Assembly: GCA_031546805.1 (NCBI GenBank)
Contig: JAVBJW010000012.1
Coordinates: forward strand, 1 to 20,190
Length of the DNA: 20,190 nt
From: Mesenet sp031546805
Lineage (GTDB): Bacteria > Pseudomonadota > Alphaproteobacteria > Rickettsiales > Anaplasmataceae
Reading direction: 5' to 3'
Position numbers and translations under genes: made by a program. Positions 1 through 7,632 of the stretch are shown here, in pieces. Each line of letters starts with the position of its first letter. The first letter of the stretch is position 1. The notes below the pieces were generated by a model, which saw only the letters and a program-made list of their open reading frames with translations, was not told where the DNA came from and searched no databases.

Positions 1-384
1 AGCGTGTAACTTAGTTGAATTTAGAACGTCCTAATTCCTGTTCTTGTTTACCAGTTTCCACATTTTTTTCTTGCACATGCTGATGTGCCCTGTTGAATCT
101 ATCATCTATATAACTGCCAGAAAATCATCTGCCACACACCTGCTCTTGCCCATCTCATGAAACGTTTATTTGACCATTTTCCGTATTCAGCTGCTCCACG
201 GTGCTCCACTATCCACATTACTGCTGCCATGAATTTTCTATTATCTTTTGCACTCCTGCCACTTTCTTTTCCAGGTAAACTGTCTTTTATTCTTGCCCAT
301 TCATTGTCTTGTAACCCATACAACATTGCTTCTCTCTTGAAAAGAAACATTATATCATTTTCTTTTTTATTGTCGACACTGCCT
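1..384 (-). mobile_element. Partial IS5-family insertion sequence, N-terminal half of transposase, running off the left edge
   Basis: Read on the minus strand from about 384 to 1, this encodes the N-terminal region of an IS5-family (DUF4096-type) transposase. Recognisable pieces are LQDNEWARIKDSLPGK, a KDNRKFMAAVMWIVEHRGA stretch and RFMRWARAGVWQMIF. The first frame stops at 102-104 after QLYR; the homologous sequence continues one frame over as YIDDRFNRAHQHVQEK, and near the edge another shift is needed to read STKLHA. The copy is therefore either frameshift-expressed or, more likely, decayed. The catalytic DDE half is not in the window. The outer end lies near the sequence tgtcgacactgcc at 371-383, where similarity to the second copy at 19825-20190 ends. 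Positions 1-141 are the exact reverse complement of the last 141 bases of the window. Confidence 0.85.
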
Positions 385-434
385 AGCATTACAGATAAAT
401 TATTACCAATAATAAATGAGTGGTGCAATCGGCC

Positions 435-1130
435 ATTACAGGCTACTTACCCAATATGGATGGAATATTTTTCAAAGTTGTGTGTAAGTAAATAATATAT
501 TTGGCATAGATCAGAGTGATAGAAAAGAAGCATTAGGCTTTTATCTGGCTGAAAGTGAAGGTTTTGGTTAGGAGTATTGAATAATCTCAAAGTGTGGAAT
601 GATTGCTTGTGTTGATGGGCTTAAAAGCTTTCCTGCAGCTATAAATAGTGTATTTTCTAATGCAGAAATGTATAGTGCATCAGATAAGGAACTCATTGAA
701 ATCAGCAAAGATGCGAAATTTGAAAAAAATATATCAAATAGAGAAATTGCTGAATGCTTGAATTAGAAGAAAAATTGAGAGAAAAATATCCTTTGGTTGT
801 GAAATCTTGGCAGAATAACTTTGACAATTTGTCCAATTATTTCAAGTATTCTTGTCCAGTGAGAAAGCTTATTTATACTACTAATCCCATAGAGCAGGCA
901 AATCAGGAAAAAACCAATGGTTCATTTACTAGTACAAATGCCTTGTACAAGCAGATTCTATAAAAACGGTAGAGTAGAAATTGGACTATGCCTAATTGGG
1001 CCTTAACCATCTCTCAACTTGACATTTTCTTTCCTCACAGATTGAAAATTCAGCTGTTGTCTTTCACACAGTTTGTTGAACTCTCCCTTCCTCATAGATT
1101 GAAAATTCAGTGAGCTGAAAATTCGGTTTC
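435..1130 (+). pseudogene. Decayed IS256-family (Mutator-type) transposase
   Basis: Translation across frames gives scattered IS256 transposase blocks in the right order: PIWM/DGIFFKV (about 445-480), GIDQSDRKEALGFYLAESEG (about 505-562), LNNLKVWGMIACVDGLKSFPAAINSVF (about 580-660), LEEKLREKYPLVVKSWQNNFDNL and FKYSCPVRKLIYTTNPIEQAN (754-905), and WTMPNWALTISQLDIFF (982-1032). The Lys-Leu-Ile-Tyr-Thr-Thr-Asn-Pro-Ile-Glu block is the hallmark of this family. In-frame stops and frameshifts interrupt it, the N-terminal third is absent, and a piece between the Val-Asp-Gly-Leu and Glu-Glu-Lys blocks is deleted. The longest surviving open stretch is 754-963. It is not functional. The left part may have been lost where the IS5 copy joins at about 384-435. 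Confidence 0.88.
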
Positions 1131-1153
1131 ATACACTTTTGGAAATGCTCCCT
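1031..1153. repeat. Imperfect tandem duplication at the 3' end of the IS256 relic
   Basis: ttcctcacagattgaaaatt at 1031 recurs at 1088 with one change (c to t), the match covering 23 positions at an offset of 57 bp. The bases after each copy are also alike: a tttca-ac-ttt-gaa-ctccct pattern ends at about 1087 and again at about 1152. The simplest reading is two tandem copies of the right end of the IS256-type element, or a local duplication during its decay. Confidence 0.6.
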
Positions 1154-1229
1154 ACCACCACGGTTGATGTTGCTTTATGCTCTATATTTGTTTGGTCCAG
1201 TTTATTTTTACACAAACGTTACGGCTTGT

Positions 1230-1883
1230 TTAAGTATTTATGCTATTTGTTACGTTCAATTCTACTAAGCGCATTATTTCACAATATTCATGTTCTGCAA
1301 GCAACTTGGTTAATTTTTCTCTTATTGCTTGCTTATCAAGATTTTGGTAGTGCTTTTGTATGGAGACAGGAACTTCTTCATTTTGATCAAATAGCTTTAT
1401 AAATTGTTCTCCCCATTTTTTAGGATATGGTCGGAATTTTTTTACTAAATTAGATAGTTTAATTCTTCCTTCTTTACCACCAATAAAAGCTTGCTTCCTA
1501 CGAAATGACGATAATATACAAACCCAAAATATTCTATCAAAAACAGATAGGTCACTGTAACTAAAAGCAACTCTAATGTCCTCAAGATTTTTGATAACTG
1601 ATTCTAAAAATTGGTAAGTTACTATTTCAGACGGATATTTTAAATCAGGACTTAGATTTAATTGATATTGAAAGCTAATAATCCATTCTTCAAAATCTCT
1701 TACTTTTTGTAGATCATTTGTTTTTAGGCAAACAAAGGTATCAATATCGCTCTTTTGAATTTGAAATATCCCTTTTGCTATACTACCAAATATAAAAGCA
1801 AATTCCACATTATTGCCAAAGATGTTTATTATCTGTCGCTTAAACTCACACTCTATAATTATTATAAATTTACTTTTAAGCAT
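1230..1883 (-). CDS. Small nucleotidyltransferase (pol-beta/minimal NTase fold)
   Basis: This is a 217-residue protein if started at the ATG at 1883. That start overlaps the end of the upstream ALDH-like gene by 8 nt (ATG inside ...ctATGCTTAA), so translation is probably coupled. I prefer it to an extended start at 1928, which would overlap the upstream gene much further. Residues 28-50 carry the nucleotidyltransferase signature: hydrophobic strand, G33-S34, then S45-D46-I-D48, the metal-binding pair of the pol-beta superfamily (GS-x(10-12)-DxD). The family transfers NMP from an NTP to a protein, drug or nucleic acid; the substrate cannot be read here. The C-terminal half (WVCILSSFRRKQAFIGGKEG and after) is helical, rich in Lys and Phe, and matches no domain I know. 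The third catalytic acidic residue was not identified with confidence. There are no frameshifts and the gene looks intact. Confidence 0.75.
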   Translation of the reverse strand: MLKSKFIIIIECEFKRQIINIFGNNVEFAFIFGSIAKGIFQIQKSDIDTFVCLKTNDLQKVRDFEEWIISFQYQLNLSPDLKYPSEIVTYQFLESVIKNLEDIRVAFSYSDLSVFDRIFWVCILSSFRRKQAFIGGKEGRIKLSNLVKKFRPYPKKWGEQFIKLFDQNEEVPVSIQKHYQNLDKQAIREKLTKLLAEHEYCEIMRLVELNVTNSINT

Positions 1884-3300
1884 AGTGAGTTTGTGGGATT
1901 GTATTGGATAATGGCTTATTAGAAGCAAAGGGTGCTGTATTTATTTCCTCTAGTTCACTTCTTAAATCGTCAATTAATTTTTTATTAACCAACTCCTGCA
2001 ATTTTTCCATCGACATTTTGTTAGTCAATAATTCTGTAATAACTTGTGGTATAAGTATGGGAATGGCAATTTCAAATGTTTTCCCCTCTGAATTCTTGTA
2101 CTTCACGGATGAAGCACCTTCACTATATCCGCCATAAGCTTTAGTGCCTACCTCCACATTGTGAATTGTTTGATTATATAAAACTATTCCCACACCATTT
2201 TCAGTACTGACAGTTTCTGTTAGAAGTTTTATATCATCCGCTGATTCAATGTATTTACTACTACCATATAATGATACATACATTTTATTTTTCTTGTAAC
2301 AGTCATTTTGAAAGTATAGCTTTAACTGTTCATCTGTCTCATATTCAACTATAAACGCTATAGGCCCAAATATTTCACAAAAATTTGCCTTCTCTATAGT
2401 TTTTAATGATATAATCGTTGGATATACAATCTTTTTATCACGATTCACCTCTTTACCAGGCACAACATTTTCAATATGTACTACGCTACTCCTATTATTA
2501 TCAATTATTTTCTTTAATCTATTTAATTCACCCCCTCGGTGGATTGGACCTATGTAGGTTTTTGCATCAGAATAATCACCTACTTTAAGTTCAGAACATT
2601 TATCTTTAAACTTCTTAATAAAATCATTAACAACTTTTTTATGTACCAAAATTGAATCTGGCCCTGCACAGTCTTGACCACTATTAAAAAACTTTACAGA
2701 TACGCTATCTTCTACAGCTTTGTCAATATTAGCATCTTCAGCAACTACTACTGGATTATGTCCTACACCGTTATGAATTAATATTGAATCATTGGATATT
2801 GCCTCTTCTATTTTTTTCTTTACTTCACCTCTACCAGTAAAAATAATCACTTGTGATTTTTTTACGTATTCTTCTATGAAAACCTTATGTGCATCTTTCG
2901 CATTACCTTCTATTTCAAAGACCTCTATGTTTGGAAGATGCTCTTTTATTTGTAAAATATCGTGTAAACTTTGAATAATCTTTTGTTTTCGTAAAATAGT
3001 ATTTGGGTATATATATAACCTTTCAGCAATAAATCCAGGAATTAGTGCAAAGATTACCAATGAATATAGAGGCAGGTTAGACGGCATAAACACAGAGATA
3101 GCACCAACTTTCTCTTTAAAATACTGCCGATTTTCATCTATAGTTTTAAGTGTGTGCATACACTTCTTAATTTCATATACAGCTACATCATATGATTGAT
3201 ACTGCATGAGAGTTTTTTCTAATTCTTCTTGCTTTTCTTCTATGGTTTTAGCAATTTCTTCACACTGTTTCTTAATTGTATCAAAATTTATTTTCCCCAC
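1876..3300 (-). CDS. Aldehyde dehydrogenase-fold protein lacking the usual general-base Glu
   Basis: The likely start is the GTG at 3298-3300 (474 residues). It is preceded by a strong Shine-Dalgarno, aggggg, ending 7 nt upstream, whereas an in-frame GTG at 3336 has none and lies upstream of the predicted transcription start. The N-terminal ~55 residues are helical (KQEELEKTLMQYQ). ALDH landmarks, numbered from GTG 3300, are PSNLPL with oxyanion Asn75, FTG at 154-156, FFNSGQDCAG with catalytic Cys211, and EIFGP at 309-313. The usual LELGGK motif is replaced by HNGVGHNP (176-183), so the general base is Asn177 rather than Glu. This resembles the GVG-type loop of CoA-acylating aldehyde dehydrogenases (AdhE/EutE) more than hydrolytic ones, so acyl transfer or reduction is possible (inference). 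It overlaps the nucleotidyltransferase gene downstream and is divergent from the kinase gene. The C-terminus has an extra helical tail (ELLTNKMSMEKLQEL). Confidence 0.8.
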   Translation of the reverse strand: MGKINFDTIKKQCEEIAKTIEEKQEELEKTLMQYQSYDVAVYEIKKCMHTLKTIDENRQYFKEKVGAISVFMPSNLPLYSLVIFALIPGFIAERLYIYPNTILRKQKIIQSLHDILQIKEHLPNIEVFEIEGNAKDAHKVFIEEYVKKSQVIIFTGRGEVKKKIEEAISNDSILIHNGVGHNPVVVAEDANIDKAVEDSVSVKFFNSGQDCAGPDSILVHKKVVNDFIKKFKDKCSELKVGDYSDAKTYIGPIHRGGELNRLKKIIDNNRSSVVHIENVVPGKEVNRDKKIVYPTIISLKTIEKANFCEIFGPIAFIVEYETDEQLKLYFQNDCYKKNKMYVSLYGSSKYIESADDIKLLTETVSTENGVGIVLYNQTIHNVEVGTKAYGGYSEGASSVKYKNSEGKTFEIAIPILIPQVITELLTNKMSMEKLQELVNKKLIDDLRSELEEINTAPFASNKPLSNTIPQTHYA

Positions 3301-3312
3301 TTCTATACCCCC
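3298..3312 (-). promoter_or_regulatory. Shine-Dalgarno deciding the GTG start of the ALDH-like gene
   Basis: On the minus strand, aggggg is followed by tatagaa and then GTG (3298-3300). The spacing is ideal and one base differs from the AGGAGG consensus. Strong SD sequences are scarce in this window, so this one favours the GTG at 3300 over the longer reading frame from 3336. Confidence 0.6.
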
Positions 3313-3338
3313 TGTACACTTTAGATCTAAGTTCACGC

Positions 3339-3367
3339 TGTATATACTACTAATAAGATATTTGCAA
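3339..3367 (-). promoter_or_regulatory. Candidate sigma70 promoter for the ALDH-nucleotidyltransferase pair
   Basis: On the minus strand TTGCAA (3367-3362) and TATACA (3344-3339) are separated by 17 nt. Transcription would begin near 3331, giving a short leader that contains the aggggg SD. Each hexamer matches 4 of 6 consensus bases. Because ttgcaa is self-complementary it could also serve the divergent kinase gene, although no good -10 was seen on that side. Confidence 0.4.
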
Positions 3368-3418
3368 AATAAAAAAATTTATACAATATTAAATAATCAC
3401 TAAATAAGGTTGAAATAT

Positions 3419-4006
3419 ATGAAGAGGACTACTAGCTTATTTGTATACATCATAGGTTTTCCTGGTAGTGGCAAATTATCAATATCTATGGAATTGAACA
3501 AGATGATAGATGCTTTAGTTATGGATAATAGCATGTTTAGCAATATTGCATTTAATATGATTGATAGTCAATTGTTTACAAAACATGAGGTGCCATTAGA
3601 ACTTTGGGATAAAATCTTTGAGATCAGAGCAGTAACATTAAAAATTATAGAGCAATACCCAATCAAGTCGGGAAACTATATTTTCACAAATGAACTACTA
3701 GAGGGAGATGAGTATGATATGCGTGTGTATAATTCAGTAGTAGATTTAAGTAAGAGGATGCAGGCAAGGATGTTGCCTGTAGTGCTTCATTGTAGTGTAG
3801 ATGAATTAAAGAAGCGTATTTCATCTAAAGAGAGACGTAAAGATCAGAAAATTACTGATGTAGATTTTGCCATGAGTAGGATAAATGGAAAGAAAATATT
3901 TATTCCTTCTAATGCACTAGAAATTGATAACTCGAAATTGGAGCCAAAAGAAGCTGCTGGAATGATAATAAATCATATTAATAAAGACCATGTTGATTTA
4001 GCCTAA
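3419..4006 (+). CDS. P-loop kinase-like NTPase (AAA_33/zeta-toxin-like fold), substrate unknown
   Basis: This is a 195-residue protein from the ATG at 3419, which has aagg 9 nt upstream; an in-frame TTG at 3410 is less likely. After a hydrophobic strand, Walker A reads GFPGSGKLS (residues 13-21). The residue after Lys19 is Leu rather than Ser/Thr, a variant I recall from small P-loop kinases with a GKLT motif. MLPVVLHCSVDELKKRISSKERRKDQK resembles the strand and Arg-rich LID region of nucleotide or small-molecule kinases. ALEIDNSKLEPKEAAGMIINHI at the C-terminus matches the usual final strand and helix of such kinases. It is divergent from the ALDH-like gene and 40 bp upstream of the MnhD-like gene. 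Phosphorylation of a small molecule is the likely activity; the substrate cannot be told. The frame is intact. Confidence 0.65.
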   Translation: MKRTTSLFVYIIGFPGSGKLSISMELNKMIDALVMDNSMFSNIAFNMIDSQLFTKHEVPLELWDKIFEIRAVTLKIIEQYPIKSGNYIFTNELLEGDEYDMRVYNSVVDLSKRMQARMLPVVLHCSVDELKKRISSKERRKDQKITDVDFAMSRINGKKIFIPSNALEIDNSKLEPKEAAGMIINHINKDHVDLA

Positions 4007-4046
4007 AGTATTTTATATAATTTGTTTTAACTTTATAGCTAAGAAA

Positions 4047-5714
4047 ATGCTAAATTTTGTAAATTTAAAATTTCTAACTGCTAAATACATTTTTCTTTTA
4101 GCGCTAATTTTAATTATAATACCCACCTTTGTAATATTACCTAATGGGGTTTTATTAACTATAAAATTTGATCAGTTTCTACTCCATCCATTTTATATAA
4201 GTAAGCAGTCAAAGATTCTTCTAGTTTCTTTTTCAATAATTGCGTTTTTAGTAATGCTGCACGCCAAAAATATCAGTAGATTTGAAATATTCTCTTCTAT
4301 TTTTTATACTTTCAGTAGTTTTGCAGTAATCTTATCACATGATTTAATTTCATTACTCATATTTCTTGAACTTATGGTATTAGGTGCATTTTGTATTATT
4401 GCATCAAATGACTTAGGCAATAATAAAGGTCCAGCAACACGTTATGTATGCATCCATTTTTTTGCTGGAGCTTTAATTTTAGCAGGAGCCGCTGCGCAGA
4501 TTAGTAATACTGGCTCTACTGAGCTTGTTCATAATACTTTAAATTTTCAAAATGTTCAATTATCAGATAATATTCCTCTTATCATGATGCTTGTTGGTCT
4601 GTTAATAAACTGTGCAGCCTTTCCATTTTCATCGTGGGTAACTGATTCTTATCCTGCAGCATCGTTACATGGTACACCTTACCTATCTATATTTACTACT
4701 AAAATTTCAGCTTATATTTTGCTACTTTTATTTCAAGGTAGCGAAATATTGTTTTATTTTGGGCTTATAACTGCTTTTTGCGCAGTGATTTTTGCTATGC
4801 TTGAAAACAATATGCGCCGTCTTTTGTGTTACAATCTCATTGGACAAATGGGTCTTATCATTGCCGGTGTGGGTTTTAGTGGCAAGATTGCAGCGGTTGG
4901 AGTGATATTACAAATTATATTCTGTACAGTTTATCAAAGTTTATTATTTATAGTTGTAAATTCTATCATAATACGTACAGAGAAAACCAATTTGAGTGAG
5001 GTTGGAAATTTATTTAAAGCAATGCCAGCTGAAGGTTTTTATTGTTTGATAGGAGCGTTGACTATGGCTGCTGTTCCTGGAACCTCTGCCTTTGTCAGTA
5101 AATCTTTGATAACTTTAGATGCTTCAACTAGTAATTCTTATACATTGATAACAGGATTATTCTCACTTGCAAATTTTATGTTATTTATGAGCGTTGGTTT
5201 AAAACTTTTTTACTTTGCATTTATCCACAAGCGCAAGCAATTAGTGGTAGTAAAAAATAATCCTGAGACTTATATTGCTATGTTTATATTATCACTGATA
5301 TGTATACTTGCTGGTATATTTTACAATCAATATATACTCCATTTATTAGATAGCGCACCAGTTTTCTACCAAAGTAGAAAGGTGTTAGTTATGGTTATTT
5401 GTTCTACTATCTTGTTTATGTTTTCACGTAGTTTATTTTACCCAAGGCTAAATATGGATATGGATTGGATTTACAGATCTCATTTTGTTCCAATACTCTT
5501 ACTATGTGAGAAGTTTATGTTGTCCACAGCAGACAGTGGTGTTAATATAATAAAAGGTATAGTAAGCTCTATTACAGAATTGTATTATTATAGTGCAAGT
5601 AGAATTAAAATTTTCTTAGATTATGATTCTTTTGGTTTTATTGTAATGCTTACTGTTGGCATAATTAGCATATTGTTGATATTTTTATGTTTAAATCACT
5701 CACTGATAATTTAA
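4047..5714 (+). CDS. mnhD: Monovalent cation/H+ antiporter subunit D-like membrane protein (MnhD/MrpD, NuoM/N superfamily)
   Basis: This 555-residue polytopic membrane protein has about 14 predicted hydrophobic segments. Superfamily landmarks are LISLLIFLELMVLGAF with the conserved membrane Glu, WVTDSYPAASLHGTPYLSIF followed by TTKISAYILL with the conserved Lys, RRLLCYNLIGQMGLIIAGVG, and AAVPGTSAFVSKSLI. The Pro-Ala-Ala/TTK-x-x-x-Y version is typical of MrpD-like subunits in alphaproteobacteria rather than NuoL/M/N, but I cannot exclude a complex I-related role. The C-terminal ~130 residues after residue 420 are an extension with one or two more membrane segments. Such subunits carry Na+(K+)/H+ exchange in a multi-subunit Mrp complex; no other Mrp subunit lies in the window. 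The 3' end overlaps ffh by 28 bp in another frame, so the two are probably co-transcribed. Confidence 0.8.
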   Translation: MLNFVNLKFLTAKYIFLLALILIIIPTFVILPNGVLLTIKFDQFLLHPFYISKQSKILLVSFSIIAFLVMLHAKNISRFEIFSSIFYTFSSFAVILSHDLISLLIFLELMVLGAFCIIASNDLGNNKGPATRYVCIHFFAGALILAGAAAQISNTGSTELVHNTLNFQNVQLSDNIPLIMMLVGLLINCAAFPFSSWVTDSYPAASLHGTPYLSIFTTKISAYILLLLFQGSEILFYFGLITAFCAVIFAMLENNMRRLLCYNLIGQMGLIIAGVGFSGKIAAVGVILQIIFCTVYQSLLFIVVNSIIIRTEKTNLSEVGNLFKAMPAEGFYCLIGALTMAAVPGTSAFVSKSLITLDASTSNSYTLITGLFSLANFMLFMSVGLKLFYFAFIHKRKQLVVVKNNPETYIAMFILSLICILAGIFYNQYILHLLDSAPVFYQSRKVLVMVICSTILFMFSRSLFYPRLNMDMDWIYRSHFVPILLLCEKFMLSTADSGVNIIKGIVSSITELYYYSASRIKIFLDYDSFGFIVMLTVGIISILLIFLCLNHSLII

Positions 5715-7036
5715 ATTCTGTATTACAAAAATTAAGAGGGAAGTCCATCCTCTCTGAGGATGATTTTAATGCGTCAGTTCGTCAGATCCGCATTGCCCTA
5801 TTGGAAGCCGATGTTTCGCTTGAGGTAGCAAAAGATTTTACAAATAGTATAAAAGATGAAGTGATAGGTAAGAATATCATAAAAGGAGTATCTTCAGCAC
5901 AGATGATTATAAAGGTTGTACAAGATCATCTAATTAAAACTCTTGGTTCAGAAAAGAGTGATTTAAATATTGCAGGAAAACCACCAGTAGTAATAATGAT
6001 GGTTGGACTTCAAGGTGCTGGAAAAACTACTACTTCAGGAAAATTAGCTCTTAAGTTTAAGAAAAATAAGAAGGTAATGCTTGCATCTTTAGATATTTAT
6101 AGACCAGCTGCACAAAAACAATTAGAAATGTTGGGGAAACAAATAAGCGTTTCTACACTATCAACTGTGCAAGGGGAAAAACCAGAGAATATTGCAGCTA
6201 GAGCATTAAAAGTTGCAAAAAATGAAGGTTATGAAGTGTTAATATTAGATACAGCTGGTAGGCTTCATCTTGATACAAATATGATGAATGAGCTTAAAGC
6301 AGTAAAAGCACTGACATCTCCACTAGAAACTCTGTTAGTTGCAGACTCTATGACTGGTCAAGATTCTATAAATATTGCTAAAGCCTTTAATGAATCTATT
6401 TCTCTGACAGGAATAATTTTTACACGTATTGATGGTGATGCTCGTGGTGGAGCAGTATTATCTATGAAGATGGCAACGAACTGTCCAATTAAGTTTTTAG
6501 GATATGGTGAGAAATTAAATGATTTAGAAGATTTTTATCCTGAACGAATTGCAAAAAGAATACTAAATATGGGAGATGTTGTCTCACTTGTTGAAAAAGC
6601 TACTGAGATTGTTGGACAGGAAGAGATTGATAAGTTACAAAAGAAAGTACAAAAGGGTAAATTTGACTTAAATGATCTAGCATCACAACTAAAAACCTTA
6701 AGCAAAATGGGAGGATTAGCTAGTATTATGAAGTTTATTCCTAATATTGGCGCATTTAAGCAGCAGATGGGTAGTGGTGCTTTTGACGATAATGAAGTTA
6801 AAAAATATATAGCTATTATTAATTCTATGACTAAAAAAGAGAGATTATGCCCTGACATTTTAAACGGTTCAAGAAGGTTTAGAATTGCTAAGGGTGCAGG
6901 TCTGCAAGTAAGTAATGTCAATTTATTGATAAAACAATATAATAAAATGAGTGCTTTAGTGAGTAATTTTAGTAAAGTTGATCACAGCAAGATTAAAAAC
7001 TCTGATATAACTAAGCTGTTTAATAACAAATTGTAA
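5687..7036 (+). CDS. ffh: Signal recognition particle protein Ffh (SRP54)
   Basis: The protein has 449 residues, normal for Ffh. The N domain (1-95) has the ALLEADV motif. The G domain carries Walker A GLQGAGKT at 107-114, DIYRPAAQKQL at 136-146, DTAGRLHLD from 188 and TRIDGDARGGA from 246, where TRID replaces the common TKLD. The methionine-rich M domain starts near 325 and contains SRRFRIAKGAGLQVSNVNLL, the 4.5S RNA-binding signature. The GTPase binds signal sequences emerging from ribosomes together with 4.5S RNA and docks with FtsY for co-translational membrane insertion. The ATG at 5687 lies within the end of the antiporter gene (28 bp overlap). No in-frame start further downstream gives a complete N domain, so the overlap is real. 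Confidence 0.97.
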   Translation: MFKSLTDNLNSVLQKLRGKSILSEDDFNASVRQIRIALLEADVSLEVAKDFTNSIKDEVIGKNIIKGVSSAQMIIKVVQDHLIKTLGSEKSDLNIAGKPPVVIMMVGLQGAGKTTTSGKLALKFKKNKKVMLASLDIYRPAAQKQLEMLGKQISVSTLSTVQGEKPENIAARALKVAKNEGYEVLILDTAGRLHLDTNMMNELKAVKALTSPLETLLVADSMTGQDSINIAKAFNESISLTGIIFTRIDGDARGGAVLSMKMATNCPIKFLGYGEKLNDLEDFYPERIAKRILNMGDVVSLVEKATEIVGQEEIDKLQKKVQKGKFDLNDLASQLKTLSKMGGLASIMKFIPNIGAFKQQMGSGAFDDNEVKKYIAIINSMTKKERLCPDILNGSRRFRIAKGAGLQVSNVNLLIKQYNKMSALVSNFSKVDHSKIKNSDITKLFNNKL

Positions 7037-7073
7037 TTATTTCCGTATACTTCAAACGCTACTCTGGAAATAA
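7037..7073. terminator. Possible bidirectional terminator hairpin between convergent genes
   Basis: ttatttcc (7037-7044) pairs with ggaaataa (7066-7073) across a 21-nt loop, directly after the ffh stop and before the end of the convergent gene at 7106. The stem is weak and the following T-run (ttgtttt) is imperfect. Confidence 0.25.
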
Positions 7074-7105
7074 CAGTGGTATTTGTTTTAACTATTTAAA
7101 GATTG

Positions 7106-7555
7106 TCAACCACCAAATTCATTACTTATTTTATCCATAATATCTTGCGGAGGGTCTTCACCCCAACCTGAATATAAGATTTGTCCATAAAGTGCAACAT
7201 CTATAGAGCCGGTTTTACTTTTTGCTAAGAACATCTCTTTCTTATCTTTATCAACAAGAACATAATGCCATGCTGGTTTCCCGCGGTCCTTACCACGTAC
7301 TAAAAATACACAATCAGCTCTACTACGTTTTGTTGCTTCAGCAAAACTACGGTTATTCATAACTCTACTTTTACTTACCTTATCTTGAGCAAATTGCTTA
7401 GGCTCTTGAGATGGTTGCTTTGCTTGTTCGGCAAAATTTTTACCTACATCTGCTATCGGATGTTTTTTTGCAAATTTTGCAGCAAAACCTCCTCCACTAT
7501 CTCCTTCAACTCTATCTTTTCTAAAGCGCTTAGTAAAAGAATCTTGCTCAGCCAT
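7106..7555 (-). CDS. Small protein of unknown function
   Basis: A 149-residue protein that I cannot assign to a named family. The ATG at 7555 is supported by aaagg 7 nt upstream on the minus strand. The first ~75 residues are polar, basic and low in complexity (many Lys, Gln, Gly and Phe; FAAKFAKKHP, EQAKQPSQEPKQFAQ) and probably disordered. Residues ~78-149 look like a compact alpha/beta domain: RADCVFLVRGKDRGKPAWHYVLVDKDKKEMF, then GQILYSGWGEDPP. There is no signal peptide or membrane segment. It lies between ffh (convergent) and miaA (divergent). The globular C-terminus and intact frame between core genes suggest a conserved Anaplasmataceae protein rather than a chance frame. Confidence 0.75.
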   Translation of the reverse strand: MAEQDSFTKRFRKDRVEGDSGGGFAAKFAKKHPIADVGKNFAEQAKQPSQEPKQFAQDKVSKSRVMNNRSFAEATKRSRADCVFLVRGKDRGKPAWHYVLVDKDKKEMFLAKSKTGSIDVALYGQILYSGWGEDPPQDIMDKISNEFGG

Positions 7556-7632
7556 CTTAATACCTTTAAATTAAGTAACAATTAACTATAATGTTTAATT
7601 ACTATTAATACATAAAATACTAGTATAATAAA

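Noticed and set aside
157..495. Open frame of 112 codons on the plus strand
   Set aside because: It is antisense to the IS5-family transposase fragment and extends into the IS256 relic; its translation shows no protein-like motif.
1139..1402. 87-codon plus-strand frame across the end of the nucleotidyltransferase gene
   Set aside because: Its 3' half is antisense to the nucleotidyltransferase and its hydrophobic look comes from AT-rich antisense codons.
6423..6434. TRID instead of TKLD in the Ffh GTPase domain
   Set aside because: TR-x-D is found in other alphaproteobacterial Ffh proteins as I recall, so it is lineage variation rather than a defect.
6535..6921. 128-codon minus-strand frame inside ffh
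   Set aside because: It lies wholly opposite the Ffh M domain, which explains the sequence; its composition is that of a reverse-strand shadow.
7624..7629. Perfect TATAAT just before miaA
   Set aside because: It ends only 3 nt before the GTG start, so it could serve only a leaderless transcript starting within the gene; no matching -35 was clear.
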